A stretch of DNA of 64,000 nucleotides, taken from Microbacterium lemovicicum. Its GTDB lineage: Bacteria > Actinomycetota > Actinomycetes > Actinomycetales > Microbacteriaceae. Positions within the stretch are counted from its first letter, which is position 1. Each line of letters begins with the position of its first letter. The position numbers and the translations under genes are program-made. This document shows, one piece after another, positions 10,192-20,045 of the stretch. The DNA is taken from contig NZ_CP031423.1 of the NCBI RefSeq assembly GCF_003991875.1, positions 2,480,001 through 2,544,000 of the forward strand, read 5' to 3'. The notes beneath the pieces are model-generated. The model worked only from the letters and a program-made list of their open reading frames with translations. It ran no database searches and was not told where the DNA came from.

Positions 10192-10774
10192 GGCGTCCCT
10201 CGAAGGCGCGGCCGAGCGTCACCTCGTCGGCGTACTCGAGGTCGCCGCCGACCGGGAGGCCGGAGGCCAGGCGGGTGACGGTGATCTCGAGCGTGCGGAG
10301 GAGCCGGCTGAGGTACGTCGCGGTGGCCTCTCCCTCGAGGTTCGGGTTCGTGGCGAGGATGACCTCCTGCACGGTGCCGTCGGCGAGGCGCTGCATCAGC
10401 TGCGTGATGCGCAGGTCGTCGGGGCCGATGCCGGCGATGGGGCTGATCGAGCCGCCCAGCACGTGGTACAGCCCACGGAACTCGCGTGTCCGCTCGATCG
10501 CGGCGACGTCCTTCGCGTCTTCCACCACGCAGATGAGCGTGAGGTTGCGGCGCGGATCCCGGCAGATGGCGCAGCGGTCCTGCTCCGACACGTTGCCGCA
10601 GATCTCGCAGAAGCGCACCCGCTCGCGGACGTCGCGCAGCAGCTCCGACAGGCGCGAGACGTCGAAGGTCGGCGACTGGAGGATGTGGAACGTGATGCGC
10701 TGCGCCGACTTGGGTCCGATGCCGGGGAGGCGGCCGAACTCGTCGATCAGGTCCTGGACGATGCCGTCGTACAT
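10181..10774 (-). CDS. recR: Recombination mediator RecR
   Basis: 197 residues, standard length. With RecO and RecF it loads RecA on gapped DNA during recombinational repair. The order is helix-hairpin-helix ([11 protein letters not shown] near 16), a C4 zinc finger (CEIC and CAIC, about 56-71) and a Toprim domain (CVVEDAKDV and later [11 protein letters not shown]). It starts 1 nt after the dnaX stop, the conserved dnaX-recR order of many bacteria, and is probably translated from the dnaX message. Confidence 0.97.
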   Translation of the reverse strand: MYDGIVQDLIDEFGRLPGIGPKSAQRITFHILQSPTFDVSRLSELLRDVRERVRFCEICGNVSEQDRCAICRDPRRNLTLICVVEDAKDVAAIERTREFRGLYHVLGGSISPIAGIGPDDLRITQLMQRLADGTVQEVILATNPNLEGEATATYLSRLLRTLEITVTRLASGLPVGGDLEYADEVTLGRAFEGRRTV

Positions 10775-10775
10775 G

Positions 10776-13247
10776 TCAGCCGAACCTCGTCGGGGACTGG
10801 TGCGGCTCCTCGCGGACGAAGCGCGCGTTCAGCATCTGCCGGACGACCGCCTCGCCGTAGCGCTGCACGCCACCGGAGCTGACCGGGAGTCGGGGAGCGA
10901 CCACGGGCGGCACGGGCGCGTCGGCGACCGGCGGGGCGATCTCCTCGGCGTCGTCGATGTCGTCCTCGGACACCGGCTCGACGACGGCATCGGGGAGCAC
11001 CTCACCCTCGCGCGCCGGCGCGAGGGTGGCCGTCTGCAGCGGGGACGGCGACGCGGACGCCGCGTCTTCGGGCTCGTCGTCGACGGCGAGCGGGGCGGCG
11101 CCCGCACCGTTGTCGCGCGCGCCGAACACCCGCGATGCGGACGCCTCGCCGGGAGCGTCGACCGGGATGGCCGCGACCGCCCATTCGGTGACGGACGCCG
11201 AGGCGCGCGCCGCCGTCGGACGGCTGTCGCTCCGGCGCGGCTCGCTCTGGCGCGGCTCGCTCTGGCGCGGCTCGCTCGGGCGCGTGACGCCATCACCGCT
11301 GTGCGGCGGGCGGCCCGGCTCGGGGCCGTCGTCGTCCGGGCCCGGATCATAGGGCTCATCGGGCGGGATGTCGGGCGGACCGTCGGCCGGAGCCGGACCC
11401 GCGTCGTGCCGGGCGATGTACTTCACGCGGATGCCGAGCACGGCGCTGATGGCTTGGCGCAGGTCTTCGCTCGGCCCCTGGCCGGCGTTGAGCTGCTTGA
11501 ACTTCGCGACGTCGCTCTGGCTCTGGAAGGCGAGCGTGAGCACGTCGTCGGCGAAGGACAGGAGGCGGGCGTTGCTCGCGACCAGCCAGGACGCACGACC
11601 GATGCGCTCGAGTCGGCCGAGGATCTCGGGCCAGGAGTCGCGCAGCATCTGCAGCGTGACCGGCGCCGTCGGTGCCGCCGTGGGGTGCGGGGCCGCGGCG
11701 GGGGCATCGGGTGCCTCAGCGACGGGCGGAGCCGCAGTGGGGACATTCGCCTCGGCGACGGGTGCAGGCGTCTCGACGGGCTGCGCTCGCTCGACGGGCG
11801 CAGTCGCGGCGGCTGCGGGAGCGATAGGCGCCGCGACGGGCGCAGCTGAGGTCGGGGCCGCGGCGGCGGCTGGTGTTTCGACCCGCTGCGCTCGCTCGAC
11901 AGGCGGCGTGGCGGCCGGGGTCGCGGGCGCGGGCGCGGGCGGCGCCACAGTGGGCGCGGCGACCGGAGCGGAAGCGGCGGGCGGCGCCCCAGTGGGCGCA
12001 GTGGGCGCCGCGACCGGAGCGGAGGCGGCCGGCACAGGCGTCTCGACGCGCGGCGCTCGCTCGACGACCGGTGGAGCCGCCGCCGCCGGGGCGCCGACGA
12101 CCGGTGGAGCCGTCGCCGCCGGGGCGCCGGAGGCGGTGTGGGCGAGCACGCGGGCGACCATCAGCTCGAGCTGCAGACGCGGCGAGGTCGCGCCCGTCAT
12201 CTCGTCGAGCGTGCCGATCACCAGGTCGGCTGTGCGCGAGAGTCGCTCAGAACCGAAGACGGTCGCCTGCCGCGTCATGCGCTCGAGCTCGTCGGCCGGA
12301 ACGCCGCGGAGCACGTTGGCTGCGCCCTGGCCGGTCGCGGCGATGACGATCAGGTCGCGCAGGCGCTCGAGCAGGTCGTCGACGAAGCGCCGGGGGTCTT
12401 GCCCGGTCTGCACGACCCGGTCGATCGCGGCGAAGGCGGCCGCGGCATCCCCCGCCCCGAAGGCGTCGACGATCTCGTCGAGCAGTTCGGCGTGGGTGTA
12501 GCCGAGCAGCGAGACGGCGCGCTCGTAGCGCACGCGCACCCCGCCGTCATCGGCCGGGTCGGAGCCGGCGATGAGCTGATCGAGCAGCGAGAGCGTGTCA
12601 CGCGGCGAGCCGCCGCCCGCACGCACGACCAGCGGCAGAACACCGGGCTCGACCGTGACGCCCTCGGCCTCGCAGAGCTCCTGGACGTACTCGAGCATGG
12701 CAGCGGGCGGCACGAGCCGGAACGGGTAGTGGTGCGTGCGCGACCGGATCGTGCCGATCACCTTCTCGGGCTCGGTCGTCGCGAAGATGAACTTCACGTG
12801 ATCCGGCGGCTCCTCGACGAGCTTCAGGAGCGCATTGAAGCCCTGCGGCGTCACCATGTGCGCCTCGTCGAGGATGAAGATCTTGAACCGGTCGCGGGCG
12901 GGGGCGAAGATCGCGCGCTCCCGCAGGTCGCGGGCGTCGTCGACGCCGTTGTGCGAGGCCGCGTCGATCTCGACGACGTCGAGAGAGCCGCCGCCACCGC
13001 GACCCAGCTCGACGCAGCTGTCGCACGTGCCGCACGGCGTGTCGGTCGGGCCCTGGGCGCAGTTCAGGCAGCGGGCGAGGATGCGCGCGGACGTCGTCTT
13101 GCCGCACCCGCGCGGACCGGAGAACAGGTAGGCGTGACCGACGCGATCGCCGCGCAGAGCGGTCATCAGCGGGTCGGTCACCTGCGCCTGGCCGATCATC
13201 TCGCCGAACGCCTCGGGGCGGTAGCGGCGGTAGAGGGCGGTGGTCAC
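10776..13247 (-). CDS. dnaX: DNA polymerase III gamma/tau subunit
   Basis: 823 residues. It is the ATPase of the replicative clamp loader; the tau tail bridges polymerase and helicase. Walker A GPRGCGKT is at 44-51, zinc-binding cysteines at 60, 63, 72, 75 and 78 (four expected to bind), then the DEAH Walker B and IRSR arginine-finger region. After the AAA+ module (about 1-370) come about 180 residues of Ala/Pro/Val-rich linker with repeated VERAxRVETP peptides, then a folded tau segment and an acidic, SEPRQ-repeated tail. The start is GTG with TAGGCT 6 nt upstream, so the message is probably leaderless. Confidence 0.96.
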   Translation of the reverse strand: MTTALYRRYRPEAFGEMIGQAQVTDPLMTALRGDRVGHAYLFSGPRGCGKTTSARILARCLNCAQGPTDTPCGTCDSCVELGRGGGGSLDVVEIDAASHNGVDDARDLRERAIFAPARDRFKIFILDEAHMVTPQGFNALLKLVEEPPDHVKFIFATTEPEKVIGTIRSRTHHYPFRLVPPAAMLEYVQELCEAEGVTVEPGVLPLVVRAGGGSPRDTLSLLDQLIAGSDPADDGGVRVRYERAVSLLGYTHAELLDEIVDAFGAGDAAAAFAAIDRVVQTGQDPRRFVDDLLERLRDLIVIAATGQGAANVLRGVPADELERMTRQATVFGSERLSRTADLVIGTLDEMTGATSPRLQLELMVARVLAHTASGAPAATAPPVVGAPAAAAPPVVERAPRVETPVPAASAPVAAPTAPTGAPPAASAPVAAPTVAPPAPAPATPAATPPVERAQRVETPAAAAAPTSAAPVAAPIAPAAAATAPVERAQPVETPAPVAEANVPTAAPPVAEAPDAPAAAPHPTAAPTAPVTLQMLRDSWPEILGRLERIGRASWLVASNARLLSFADDVLTLAFQSQSDVAKFKQLNAGQGPSEDLRQAISAVLGIRVKYIARHDAGPAPADGPPDIPPDEPYDPGPDDDGPEPGRPPHSGDGVTRPSEPRQSEPRQSEPRRSDSRPTAARASASVTEWAVAAIPVDAPGEASASRVFGARDNGAGAAPLAVDDEPEDAASASPSPLQTATLAPAREGEVLPDAVVEPVSEDDIDDAEEIAPPVADAPVPPVVAPRLPVSSGGVQRYGEAVVRQMLNARFVREEPHQSPTRFG
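11771..12065. repeat. dnaX: Three REP-like copies inside dnaX
   Basis: Near-identical 25-bp units occur at 11771-11795, 11876-11900 and 12041-12065, sharing TCGAC, then a GC-rich core, then CGCTCGCTCGAC. On the coding strand all three are in one frame and specify VERAxxVET peptides. The unit resembles dispersed intergenic repeats I associate with Microbacteriaceae genomes; that link is from memory, not a search. Confidence 0.7.
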
Positions 13248-13253
13248 GCGACC

Positions 13254-13259
13254 AGCCTA
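13254..13259 (-). promoter_or_regulatory. -10 box of dnaX, leaderless
   Basis: TAGGCT ends 6 nt before the GTG at 13247. It lies between dnaX and the GH65 stop, so dnaX can be transcribed apart from the sugar genes. Confidence 0.5.
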
Positions 13260-13289
13260 GGCGGTGCCGCCGACATCGCCGCCGTCGGC

Positions 13290-15833
13290 TCAGGCATCCA
13301 GGATCGTCGCCTCCGCAGCATCCTCCAGGTCGATCTCCGACCCCACGACCGCGTTCGGAGTGGTCACGGTGGGCACCGACACGGTGAGGAACGAGCCGTC
13401 CTCCCGGCGCACGCCGGCGAACTGCCGCAGCGACGGGCGCCCGGGGATGATCGGGCCCTGATCGGCCAGCGGGACGACGAGCTCCTCGCCGTCGGAGATG
13501 GTGTGCTCCGTCCCGCGCACAGTGAAGTTCACCGGCTCGTCGCCGCCCTGCGCGCGCAGCGTGAGCGCCTCCTTGGTCAGGCTGACCTGCAGGCGCGTGC
13601 CGTGCCAGTGCAGCACGTACGACAGCTCCGGCCAGTCCACGGGCAGCCGGGGATCGAACGACAGGTCGCCGAAGTGGTCGCGCATGCCGCCGAAGCCGGC
13701 CACGAGCGCCGTCCAGACGCCACCCGCCGACGCGACGTGGACGCCGTCCGAGGCGTTGTTGTGCAGGTCGGCGAGGTCGACGAAGAGGGACTCCTCGAAA
13801 TAGGTGCGCGCCAGGTCCTGGTAGCCGACCTCCGCGGCGAGGATCGACTGCACGACGGCCGAGAGCGTCGAATCGCCCGTGGTCAGCGGGTCGTAGTACT
13901 CGAAGTCCGCGAGCTTCTCGGCGTCGGTGAAGTGATTGCCCTGCAGGAACAGCGCCAGCACCACGTCGGCCTGCTTGAGCACCTGGTAGCGGTAGATCAC
14001 GAGCGGGTGGAAGTGCAGCAGCAGCGGCCGCTGCTCCGGCGGCGTGTGCTCGAGGTCCCACACCTCCTTGTCGAGGAAGACGTGATCCTGCGGATGGATG
14101 CCGAGGGCCGGGCTGAACGGGATGCTCAGCGCCTCCGCGGCGCGATCCCAGATCTCCGGCTCCGACGGGTCGAGACCGAGCCGGTCGACCATCACGCGGT
14201 ACGCCTCGGGGTCGTCGAGCTCCATCTCGCGCACCGTGCGCGCGGCGAAGCGGAGGTTGAAGCGCGCCATGACGTTCGTGAACAGGTTGTCGTTGACGAC
14301 CGTCGTGTACTCATCGGGACCCGTCACGCCGTGGATGTGGAACTGCTCGCCGTCGCCGTCGATCTCGCCGTCGCCGGAGCGCCAGAAGCCGAGCGTGGTC
14401 CAGAGTCGCGCCGTCTCCACTGCGATGTCGACGCCGTCGCGATGGAGGAATTCGACGTCGCCCGTCGCCCGCACGTACTTCGCGAGCGCGAAGCTGACGT
14501 CGGCGTTGATGTGGTACTGCGCGGTGCCGGCGGCGTAGTACGCCGACGCCTCCTCGCCGTTGATGGTGCGCCACGGGAACAGCGCGCCCGCCTCGTTCAG
14601 CTGGTGCGCGCGCTTCCGGGCGGCCGGCAGCATCAGGTACCGCATGCGCAGCGCGTTGCGGGCCCAGAGCGGGGTCGTGTAGGCGAGGAAGGGGAGCACG
14701 TAGATCTCGGTGTCCCAGAAGTAGTGGCCGCTGTATCCCGAGCCCGTCACGCCCTTGGCCGGCACGCCCTGGCCGTCGGCGCGGGCCGCGGCCTGCGCCA
14801 GCTGGAAGAGGCACCAGCGCACGGCCTGCTGCAGGTCGTCGTGCCCGGCGATGCGCACGTCGGACCGCTCCCAGAAGGAGTCGAGCCACAGGCGCTGCCG
14901 CTCGAACTGACGCTCGACGCCTTCAAGGCGGGCGCGGTCGAGGGTGCGGCGGCAGCGGTCGACCAGCTCGCGCGCGGGCACGCCGCGCGACGTGTGGTAG
15001 CTGACGAGCTTCGTGATCTTCGTCGGCACGCCCGCCTTCGCCTGCACGCGGAAGACGTTCTTGGCGATGTCCGGCTCGATGAGCGTGCGCGGGTCGTACT
15101 GGTTCTCGGTCTCGATGACGTGGTCCGCCGCGACCGCCAGCGTCATCCCCGACTCGGTGACCCGGTAGCTCAGCGCCGTGCGCATGCCGTCCTGCCAGTA
15201 CTCCTGCGGCTGGAGGACTCGCTCGTCGAGACGATCCGTGCGCCGCGGGTCGAAGCCCGCTTTGCGCGGCGCGCTGGGCGTGCCGCCGTAGACGTCCTCG
15301 CCGTCCTGGCGGTTGACGATCTGGCTGCTGATCGTGACCGGGGCGTCGGAGTTCAGCACCGTCACCGTCATGGTCATGATCGCGAGGTGCTTCTCCTCGA
15401 ACGAGACCATGCGCTCGGAGTCGAGCGACACGAGCTTGCCCGACGGCGTCTGCCACAGCACGTGGCGGCGGAGCACGCCGGCGCGCATGTCGAGCTCGCG
15501 GCGGTACTCGCGCACGTCGGCGACGTCCATCGAGAGCGGCTCGTCGTCGACGAACACGCGCATCACCTTCGCGTCGGGCGCGTTGATGATCGTCTGACCG
15601 ACCTCCGCGAAGCCGTACGCCTGCTCCGCGTGGCGGATCGGGAACGTCTCGTGGAACCCGTTGATGAAGGTGCCGTCCTCGTAGGCGTGGCGCCCCTCGG
15701 GGTGGTTGCCGCGGAGCCCGAGGTAGCCGTTGCCGACGGCGAAGAGCGTCTCGGTGACCCCGGAGTCCTCGAGCGAGAAGTCGGTCTCGACGAGGGCGAA
15801 CGGGTCGACGGGGAAGCGGTCGCGATCCATCAT
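13290..15833 (-). CDS. GH65 disaccharide phosphorylase
   Basis: 847 residues. GH65 enzymes cleave alpha-glucobioses (maltose, trehalose, kojibiose, nigerose) with phosphate, mostly giving beta-glucose 1-phosphate. The order is an N-terminal beta-sandwich (VGNGYLGLRGNHPEG near 32), linker helices, an (alpha/alpha)6 barrel with SGHYFWDTEIYVLPFL, the catalytic acid Glu in VTGPDEYTTVVNDN, a phosphate-site region near the DSTLSA segment, and a C-terminal jelly-roll. The ATG overlaps the PgmB stop as ATGA, indicating coupled translation. The PgmB partner supports phosphorolysis to beta-glucose 1-phosphate, but which disaccharide is used is not resolved. A hydrolase member of GH65 is less likely. 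Confidence 0.9.
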   Translation of the reverse strand: MMDRDRFPVDPFALVETDFSLEDSGVTETLFAVGNGYLGLRGNHPEGRHAYEDGTFINGFHETFPIRHAEQAYGFAEVGQTIINAPDAKVMRVFVDDEPLSMDVADVREYRRELDMRAGVLRRHVLWQTPSGKLVSLDSERMVSFEEKHLAIMTMTVTVLNSDAPVTISSQIVNRQDGEDVYGGTPSAPRKAGFDPRRTDRLDERVLQPQEYWQDGMRTALSYRVTESGMTLAVAADHVIETENQYDPRTLIEPDIAKNVFRVQAKAGVPTKITKLVSYHTSRGVPARELVDRCRRTLDRARLEGVERQFERQRLWLDSFWERSDVRIAGHDDLQQAVRWCLFQLAQAAARADGQGVPAKGVTGSGYSGHYFWDTEIYVLPFLAYTTPLWARNALRMRYLMLPAARKRAHQLNEAGALFPWRTINGEEASAYYAAGTAQYHINADVSFALAKYVRATGDVEFLHRDGVDIAVETARLWTTLGFWRSGDGEIDGDGEQFHIHGVTGPDEYTTVVNDNLFTNVMARFNLRFAARTVREMELDDPEAYRVMVDRLGLDPSEPEIWDRAAEALSIPFSPALGIHPQDHVFLDKEVWDLEHTPPEQRPLLLHFHPLVIYRYQVLKQADVVLALFLQGNHFTDAEKLADFEYYDPLTTGDSTLSAVVQSILAAEVGYQDLARTYFEESLFVDLADLHNNASDGVHVASAGGVWTALVAGFGGMRDHFGDLSFDPRLPVDWPELSYVLHWHGTRLQVSLTKEALTLRAQGGDEPVNFTVRGTEHTISDGEELVVPLADQGPIIPGRPSLRQFAGVRREDGSFLTVSVPTVTTPNAVVGSEIDLEDAAEATILDA

Positions 15834-16561
15834 GCGGAGAACTCCTCCAGGTCGGACACGACGACGTCCGCACCGGCGTCGCGGAGGCGGTCCGCCCCCG
15901 CACCGCGGTCCACGCCCACGACCAGGCCGAACCCGCCGGCGGCCGCGGACTGCACGCCGCTGATGGCGTCCTCGACGGCGGCGCTCGCGGAGGGCTCGAC
16001 CCCCAGCATCCGCGCAGCCTCGACGAAGACGTCGGGGGCGGGCTTGGAGGCCAGCCCGTCGCGCTCGGCGATCACGCCGTCCATGACGACGTCGAAGCGG
16101 TCGCGGATGCCGGCGACCCGCAGCACCTCCTCGGCGTTCTTCGAGCTCGACACCACGGCGACGGGCGTGCCGGCGGCGACCAGCCGGTCGACGAGCGCGA
16201 TCGAGCCGGGATAGGCCTGGATGCCGTCGTCACGGAGAACCCGCGAGAACACGACGTTCTTGCGGTTGCCGATGCCGCAGACCGTCTCGGCCGAGGGCGG
16301 GTCGTCCGGGTCACCGAACGGCACCTCGATGCCGCGGCTGGACAGCAGGCTCGCGACGCCGTCGTAGCGCTTCTTGCCGTCGAGGTGGGCGAAGTAGTCG
16401 TCGTCCGTGTACGCGGGGGTGATCCCGCGTGCGCGGAAGAGCTCGTCGAACATCGTCTTCCAGGCGTGCATGTGCACCTCCGCCGTCGGCGTCAGGACAC
16501 CGTCGAGGTCGAAGAGCACGGCGTCGAAGGAGGCGAGGTCGGGCAGGGCTGGCGTGGGCAC
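15830..16561 (-). CDS. pgmB: Beta-phosphoglucomutase family HAD enzyme
   Basis: 243 residues. It would convert beta-glucose 1-phosphate from the overlapping GH65 gene to glucose 6-phosphate. HAD motifs: FDLDGVLTP with Asp18 nucleophile and Asp20, the SSS motif (VVSSSKNAEEVL), a lysine in ASKPAPDVF, and VEDAISGVQSA for magnesium. A cap domain lies at about 30-110. The start is GTG with TACTGT 5 nt upstream, so this heads a leaderless pgmB-GH65 operon. General HAD phosphatase activity is the alternative, made unlikely by the 4-nt overlap with GH65. Confidence 0.9.
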   Translation of the reverse strand: MPTPALPDLASFDAVLFDLDGVLTPTAEVHMHAWKTMFDELFRARGITPAYTDDDYFAHLDGKKRYDGVASLLSSRGIEVPFGDPDDPPSAETVCGIGNRKNVVFSRVLRDDGIQAYPGSIALVDRLVAAGTPVAVVSSSKNAEEVLRVAGIRDRFDVVMDGVIAERDGLASKPAPDVFVEAARMLGVEPSASAAVEDAISGVQSAAAGGFGLVVGVDRGAGADRLRDAGADVVVSDLEEFSA

Positions 16562-16566
16562 CCCTC

Positions 16567-16572
16567 ACAGTA
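16567..16572 (-). promoter_or_regulatory. -10 box of pgmB-GH65, leaderless
   Basis: TACTGT lies 5 nt before the GTG at 16561. It sits in the 22-nt gap after ackA. Confidence 0.5.
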
Positions 16573-16583
16573 CCGATTGCGCG

Positions 16584-17810
16584 TCAGGACGCGGAAACGG
16601 AGAGCGTCTGCCGCGCGATCTCGAGCTCCTCGTTCGTCGGGACGACGAGCACGACCACGCGCGACGAATCGGTCGAGATGACGCGGATGCCGCGGCCCCG
16701 CGTCTCGTTGCGCTCCGGGTCGATCTCCACACCGGCGAAGCCCAGGGTCGCCATCGCCTCGGCGCGCACGCGGGCGGAGTTCTCCCCCACGCCCGCGGTG
16801 AAGGAGATGACGTCCACGCCGCCGAGCTGGGCGATGTAGGCGCCCGCGTACGCGCGCAGCCGGTGCACGTAGACGTCGAAGGCGAGCTGCGCGGCGGGGT
16901 CGCCGGCATCGCGGCGGTCGCCGATGTCGCGCATGTCGGCCACGCCCGCGAGGCCCTTCAGTCCGCTGCGCGAGTTGAGCAGCGTGTCGAGCTCGTCGAT
17001 CGACATCCCGCCGCGTCGGGCCAGCTGGAACAGGACGGCCGGGTCGATGTCGCCCGAGCGCGTGCCCATCACGAGGCCCTCGAGCGGGGTCATGCCCATC
17101 GACGTCTCGACGGATCGTCCGCCTTCGATCGCCGCGACGGAGGCGCCGTTGCCGAGGTGGAAGACGAGCTGCCGAAGATCCTCGAGCGGACGGCCGACGA
17201 ACGCTGCCGCCTCCTCGCTCACGAATTTGTGGCTCGTGCCGTGGAATCCGTACCGGCGAATGCGATGGGATGCCGCGACCTCCGCGTCGATGGCGTAGGT
17301 GTAGGCCGCCGCGGGAAGGGTCTGATGGAAGGCGGTGTCGAACACCGCCACGTGCGGCACGTCGGGGAAGGCCTTGCGCGCGGCGACGATGCCGGCCAGG
17401 TTCGCGGGGTTGTGCAGGGGCGCGAGGACGGACAGCTCGTCGATGTTGATCTCGACCAGGGGGGTGATGAGGGTGGGGGCGAAGAAGCGCGCCCCGCCGT
17501 GGACGACGCGGTGCCCGACGGCGACCGGCGCGTGATCCTCCAGCGACGGCCCCTGCGCCGCGAAGGCGTCGAGCATCACCTGGAACCCGGCGGTGTGGTC
17601 GGCGATCGGCTGCTCGAGCGTCGCGGTGGCCTCGAGCATCGTCGGCGCCGGGCCCTCGGTCTGCGGCGCGTAGACCGTGTGGCGGGCCACCCCGACCGGT
17701 TCGCCGATGCGCTCGACGAGACCGGAGGCGAGCACGCGCTCGGCGCCCATGTCGATGAGCTGGTACTTGAACGAGGAGGACCCGCTGTTCACGACGAGCA
17801 CAGCACTCAT
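16584..17810 (-). CDS. ackA: Acetate kinase
   Basis: 408 residues from the ATG at 17810, which follows a GGGAC site; the frame is open further upstream but only with low-quality sequence. It converts acetyl phosphate and ADP to acetate and ATP, or the reverse in acetate assimilation. Signatures are VNSGSSSFKYQL near the start, HRVVHGG, the FDTAFHQTLP segment, FHGTSHKFV and HLGNGASVAAI. It lies 58 nt after pta and probably shares its transcript, the usual pta-ackA arrangement. Confidence 0.97.
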   Translation of the reverse strand: MSAVLVVNSGSSSFKYQLIDMGAERVLASGLVERIGEPVGVARHTVYAPQTEGPAPTMLEATATLEQPIADHTAGFQVMLDAFAAQGPSLEDHAPVAVGHRVVHGGARFFAPTLITPLVEINIDELSVLAPLHNPANLAGIVAARKAFPDVPHVAVFDTAFHQTLPAAAYTYAIDAEVAASHRIRRYGFHGTSHKFVSEEAAAFVGRPLEDLRQLVFHLGNGASVAAIEGGRSVETSMGMTPLEGLVMGTRSGDIDPAVLFQLARRGGMSIDELDTLLNSRSGLKGLAGVADMRDIGDRRDAGDPAAQLAFDVYVHRLRAYAGAYIAQLGGVDVISFTAGVGENSARVRAEAMATLGFAGVEIDPERNETRGRGIRVISTDSSRVVVLVVPTNEELEIARQTLSVSAS

Positions 17811-17868
17811 CTTGATGTCCCGCTTTCTGCAGAAGTCGTCGGCGTGTTGTGCGGCGAGTGGGACATGA

Positions 17869-19989
17869 TCACTCCCCTTGGGCCTGGATGGCGGTGATCG
17901 CGATGGTGTTGACGATGTCGTCGACGAGCGCGCCGCGCGACAGGTCGTTGATCGGCTTGTTGAGGCCCTGCAGCACCGGTCCGATCGCCACGGCACCGGC
18001 CGAGCGCTGCACGGCCTTGTAGGTGTTGTTGCCCGTGTTGAGGTCGGGGAAGATGAACACCGTCGCCCGGCCCGCGACATCCGATTCCGGCATCTTGGCG
18101 GCGGCGACGGCCGCATCCGCGGCCGCGTCGTACTGGATCGGCCCCTCGACGGGGAGCTCCGGCGCGCGCTCGCGCACCAGCAGCGTGGCCGCCCGCACCT
18201 TCTCGACGTCGGCGCCCGAGCCCGACTCGCCCGTGGAGTACGAGAGCATCGCCACGCGCGGGTCGATGCCGAACTGCGTCGCGGTCGCGGCGGAGGAGAC
18301 GGCGATATCGGCCAGCTGCTCGCTCGTCGGATCGGGGATGACCGCGCAGTCGCCGTAGACGAGCACGCGGTCGGCGAGCGCCATGAGGAAGACGGAGGAC
18401 ACCACCGACACCCCTGGCTTCGTCTTGATCACCTCGAACGCGGGACGGATCGTGTGGGCGGTGGTGTGCGCGGCACCCGAGACCATGCCGTCGGCGAGGC
18501 CCAGGTGCACCATCATCGTGCCGAAGTACGACACGTCGGTGATGGTGTCGGCCGCCTGCGCGATCGTCACCCCCTTGTGGGCGCGGAGGCGCGCGTACTC
18601 CTCGGCGAACTTCTGCACGTGCACGGCGTCGAACGGCGAGAGCACCTGGGCTCCGCGGATGTCGATGCCCAGCTCGATGGCGCGGGCGCGCACCTCGATC
18701 TCCTCGCCGAGGATCGTGAGGTCGGCGATGCCGCGGGCGAGCACGGTGGCCGCGGCGCGGAGGATCCGGTCGTCGTCGCCCTCGGGCAGCACGATGCGGC
18801 GGCGCGAGGCGCGCGAGCGCTCGATGAGGCCGTACTCGAACATCAGCGGGGTGACGACGGTCGCCCGCGCGAGCCCCAGCGCCCTGCGGAGTTCATCCGT
18901 GTCGACATGCTGCTCGAACAGCGACAGCGCGGTGTCGTAGCGACGCTGCGAGTCGGCGGCGAGGCGCCCGCGCGTGCTCATGATGCGCACCGCGGTCTCG
19001 TACGTGCCCAGATCGGTCTGGATGATCGGGACGGTCGAGCCGAGGCCGTCGATGAGCCGGTCGATGGACTCCGGCAGCGGGAAGGGACCGTTCAGTACGA
19101 TGCCGCTGATCGACGGGAACGTGCCGGAGGAGTTGGCCAGCAGCGTCGCGAGCAGCACCTCGGTGCGGTCGGCGGGGATGACCACGACGGCGCCCTCGGT
19201 GAGGCGCGGCAGCACGTTGACCATCGACATGCCGGCCACGACCACGCCGAGCGCCTCGCGGGTGAGCAGCTCCGGGTCGCCCTTGATCTGGCGGCCGTCG
19301 ACCGAGCGCAGGATGCCGCGCATCGACGGCGCGACGAGGAACAGGTCTTCGGGAAGCGTCCACACGGGCACCGCGTGCCCGACCGAGGCGCGCACCGACG
19401 CGTCGATCGCGGAGACGGTCTCGGCGAGGGTGTCGGGGTCGGCGCGGTTGGCCACGACGGCGAACAGCTCCGCACGTCCGTGCGTCAGCTCGGTGAGCGC
19501 CAGATCGGCGATCTGCCCCATCTCCCCCGGCGTCCGCGCGAGGGAGCTCCCCAGCTGCTCCTGCTGTCCCTGCTGCGACCGGCCGCCGAGCACGAGGAGC
19601 ACCGGGGCGCCGAGGTTCGCCGCGATGCGGGCGTTGTAGGTGAGCTCCGCCGGGCTGCCGACGTCGGTGTAGTCGCTGCCCAGGATCACCACCGCGTCGC
19701 ACTGCGCCTCGACCGCCTTGTAGCGCGCCACGATCTCGGCCAGAGCGGCCTCCGGGTCGGCGCGCACGTCGTCGTAGGTGACGCCGATGCACTCGTCGTA
19801 GTCGAGGTCGACGCCGTCGTGCGACAGCAGCATCTCCAGGACGTAGTCGGCCTCGGCCGTCGAACGCGCGATGGTGCGGAAGACCCCCACACGAGGGGTG
19901 GCGAGGCTCAGCGCGTCGAGCACCCCGAGAGCGACCGTCGACTTGCCGGAATGCCCTTCGGCGGACGTGATGTAGATGCTCTGCGCCAC
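17869..19989 (-). CDS. pta: Phosphate acetyltransferase
   Basis: 706 residues, the long actinobacterial/E. coli type. It interconverts acetyl-CoA and acetyl phosphate. The order is an N-terminal P-loop BioD-like domain (EGHSGKST at 11-18), a central DRTGG-type domain and the C-terminal PTA_PTB catalytic domain from about residue 375, with TVHLG-like and SYSTGESGSG segments. The GTG start has TAGGGT at 19996-20001, 6 nt upstream, consistent with a leaderless pta-ackA transcript. The SRP RNA gene lies just upstream on the same strand. Confidence 0.96.
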   Translation of the reverse strand: MAQSIYITSAEGHSGKSTVALGVLDALSLATPRVGVFRTIARSTAEADYVLEMLLSHDGVDLDYDECIGVTYDDVRADPEAALAEIVARYKAVEAQCDAVVILGSDYTDVGSPAELTYNARIAANLGAPVLLVLGGRSQQGQQEQLGSSLARTPGEMGQIADLALTELTHGRAELFAVVANRADPDTLAETVSAIDASVRASVGHAVPVWTLPEDLFLVAPSMRGILRSVDGRQIKGDPELLTREALGVVVAGMSMVNVLPRLTEGAVVVIPADRTEVLLATLLANSSGTFPSISGIVLNGPFPLPESIDRLIDGLGSTVPIIQTDLGTYETAVRIMSTRGRLAADSQRRYDTALSLFEQHVDTDELRRALGLARATVVTPLMFEYGLIERSRASRRRIVLPEGDDDRILRAAATVLARGIADLTILGEEIEVRARAIELGIDIRGAQVLSPFDAVHVQKFAEEYARLRAHKGVTIAQAADTITDVSYFGTMMVHLGLADGMVSGAAHTTAHTIRPAFEVIKTKPGVSVVSSVFLMALADRVLVYGDCAVIPDPTSEQLADIAVSSAATATQFGIDPRVAMLSYSTGESGSGADVEKVRAATLLVRERAPELPVEGPIQYDAAADAAVAAAKMPESDVAGRATVFIFPDLNTGNNTYKAVQRSAGAVAIGPVLQGLNKPINDLSRGALVDDIVNTIAITAIQAQGE

Positions 19990-19995
19990 GGCACC

Positions 19996-20001
19996 ACCCT
20001 A
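19996..20001 (-). promoter_or_regulatory. -10 box of pta, leaderless
   Basis: TAGGGT ends 6 nt before the GTG at 19989. The box is separate from the SRP RNA promoter. Confidence 0.5.
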
Positions 20002-20045
20002 CGTCGGCGAGGTGTCACGGCGAGGGGAACTCCTCTTAACGTGAA

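Noticed and set aside
12138..16214. A 1358-codon plus-strand open frame
   Set aside because: It is antisense to dnaX and the GH65 gene, arginine- and histidine-rich with no domain, and arises from GC bias at third positions.
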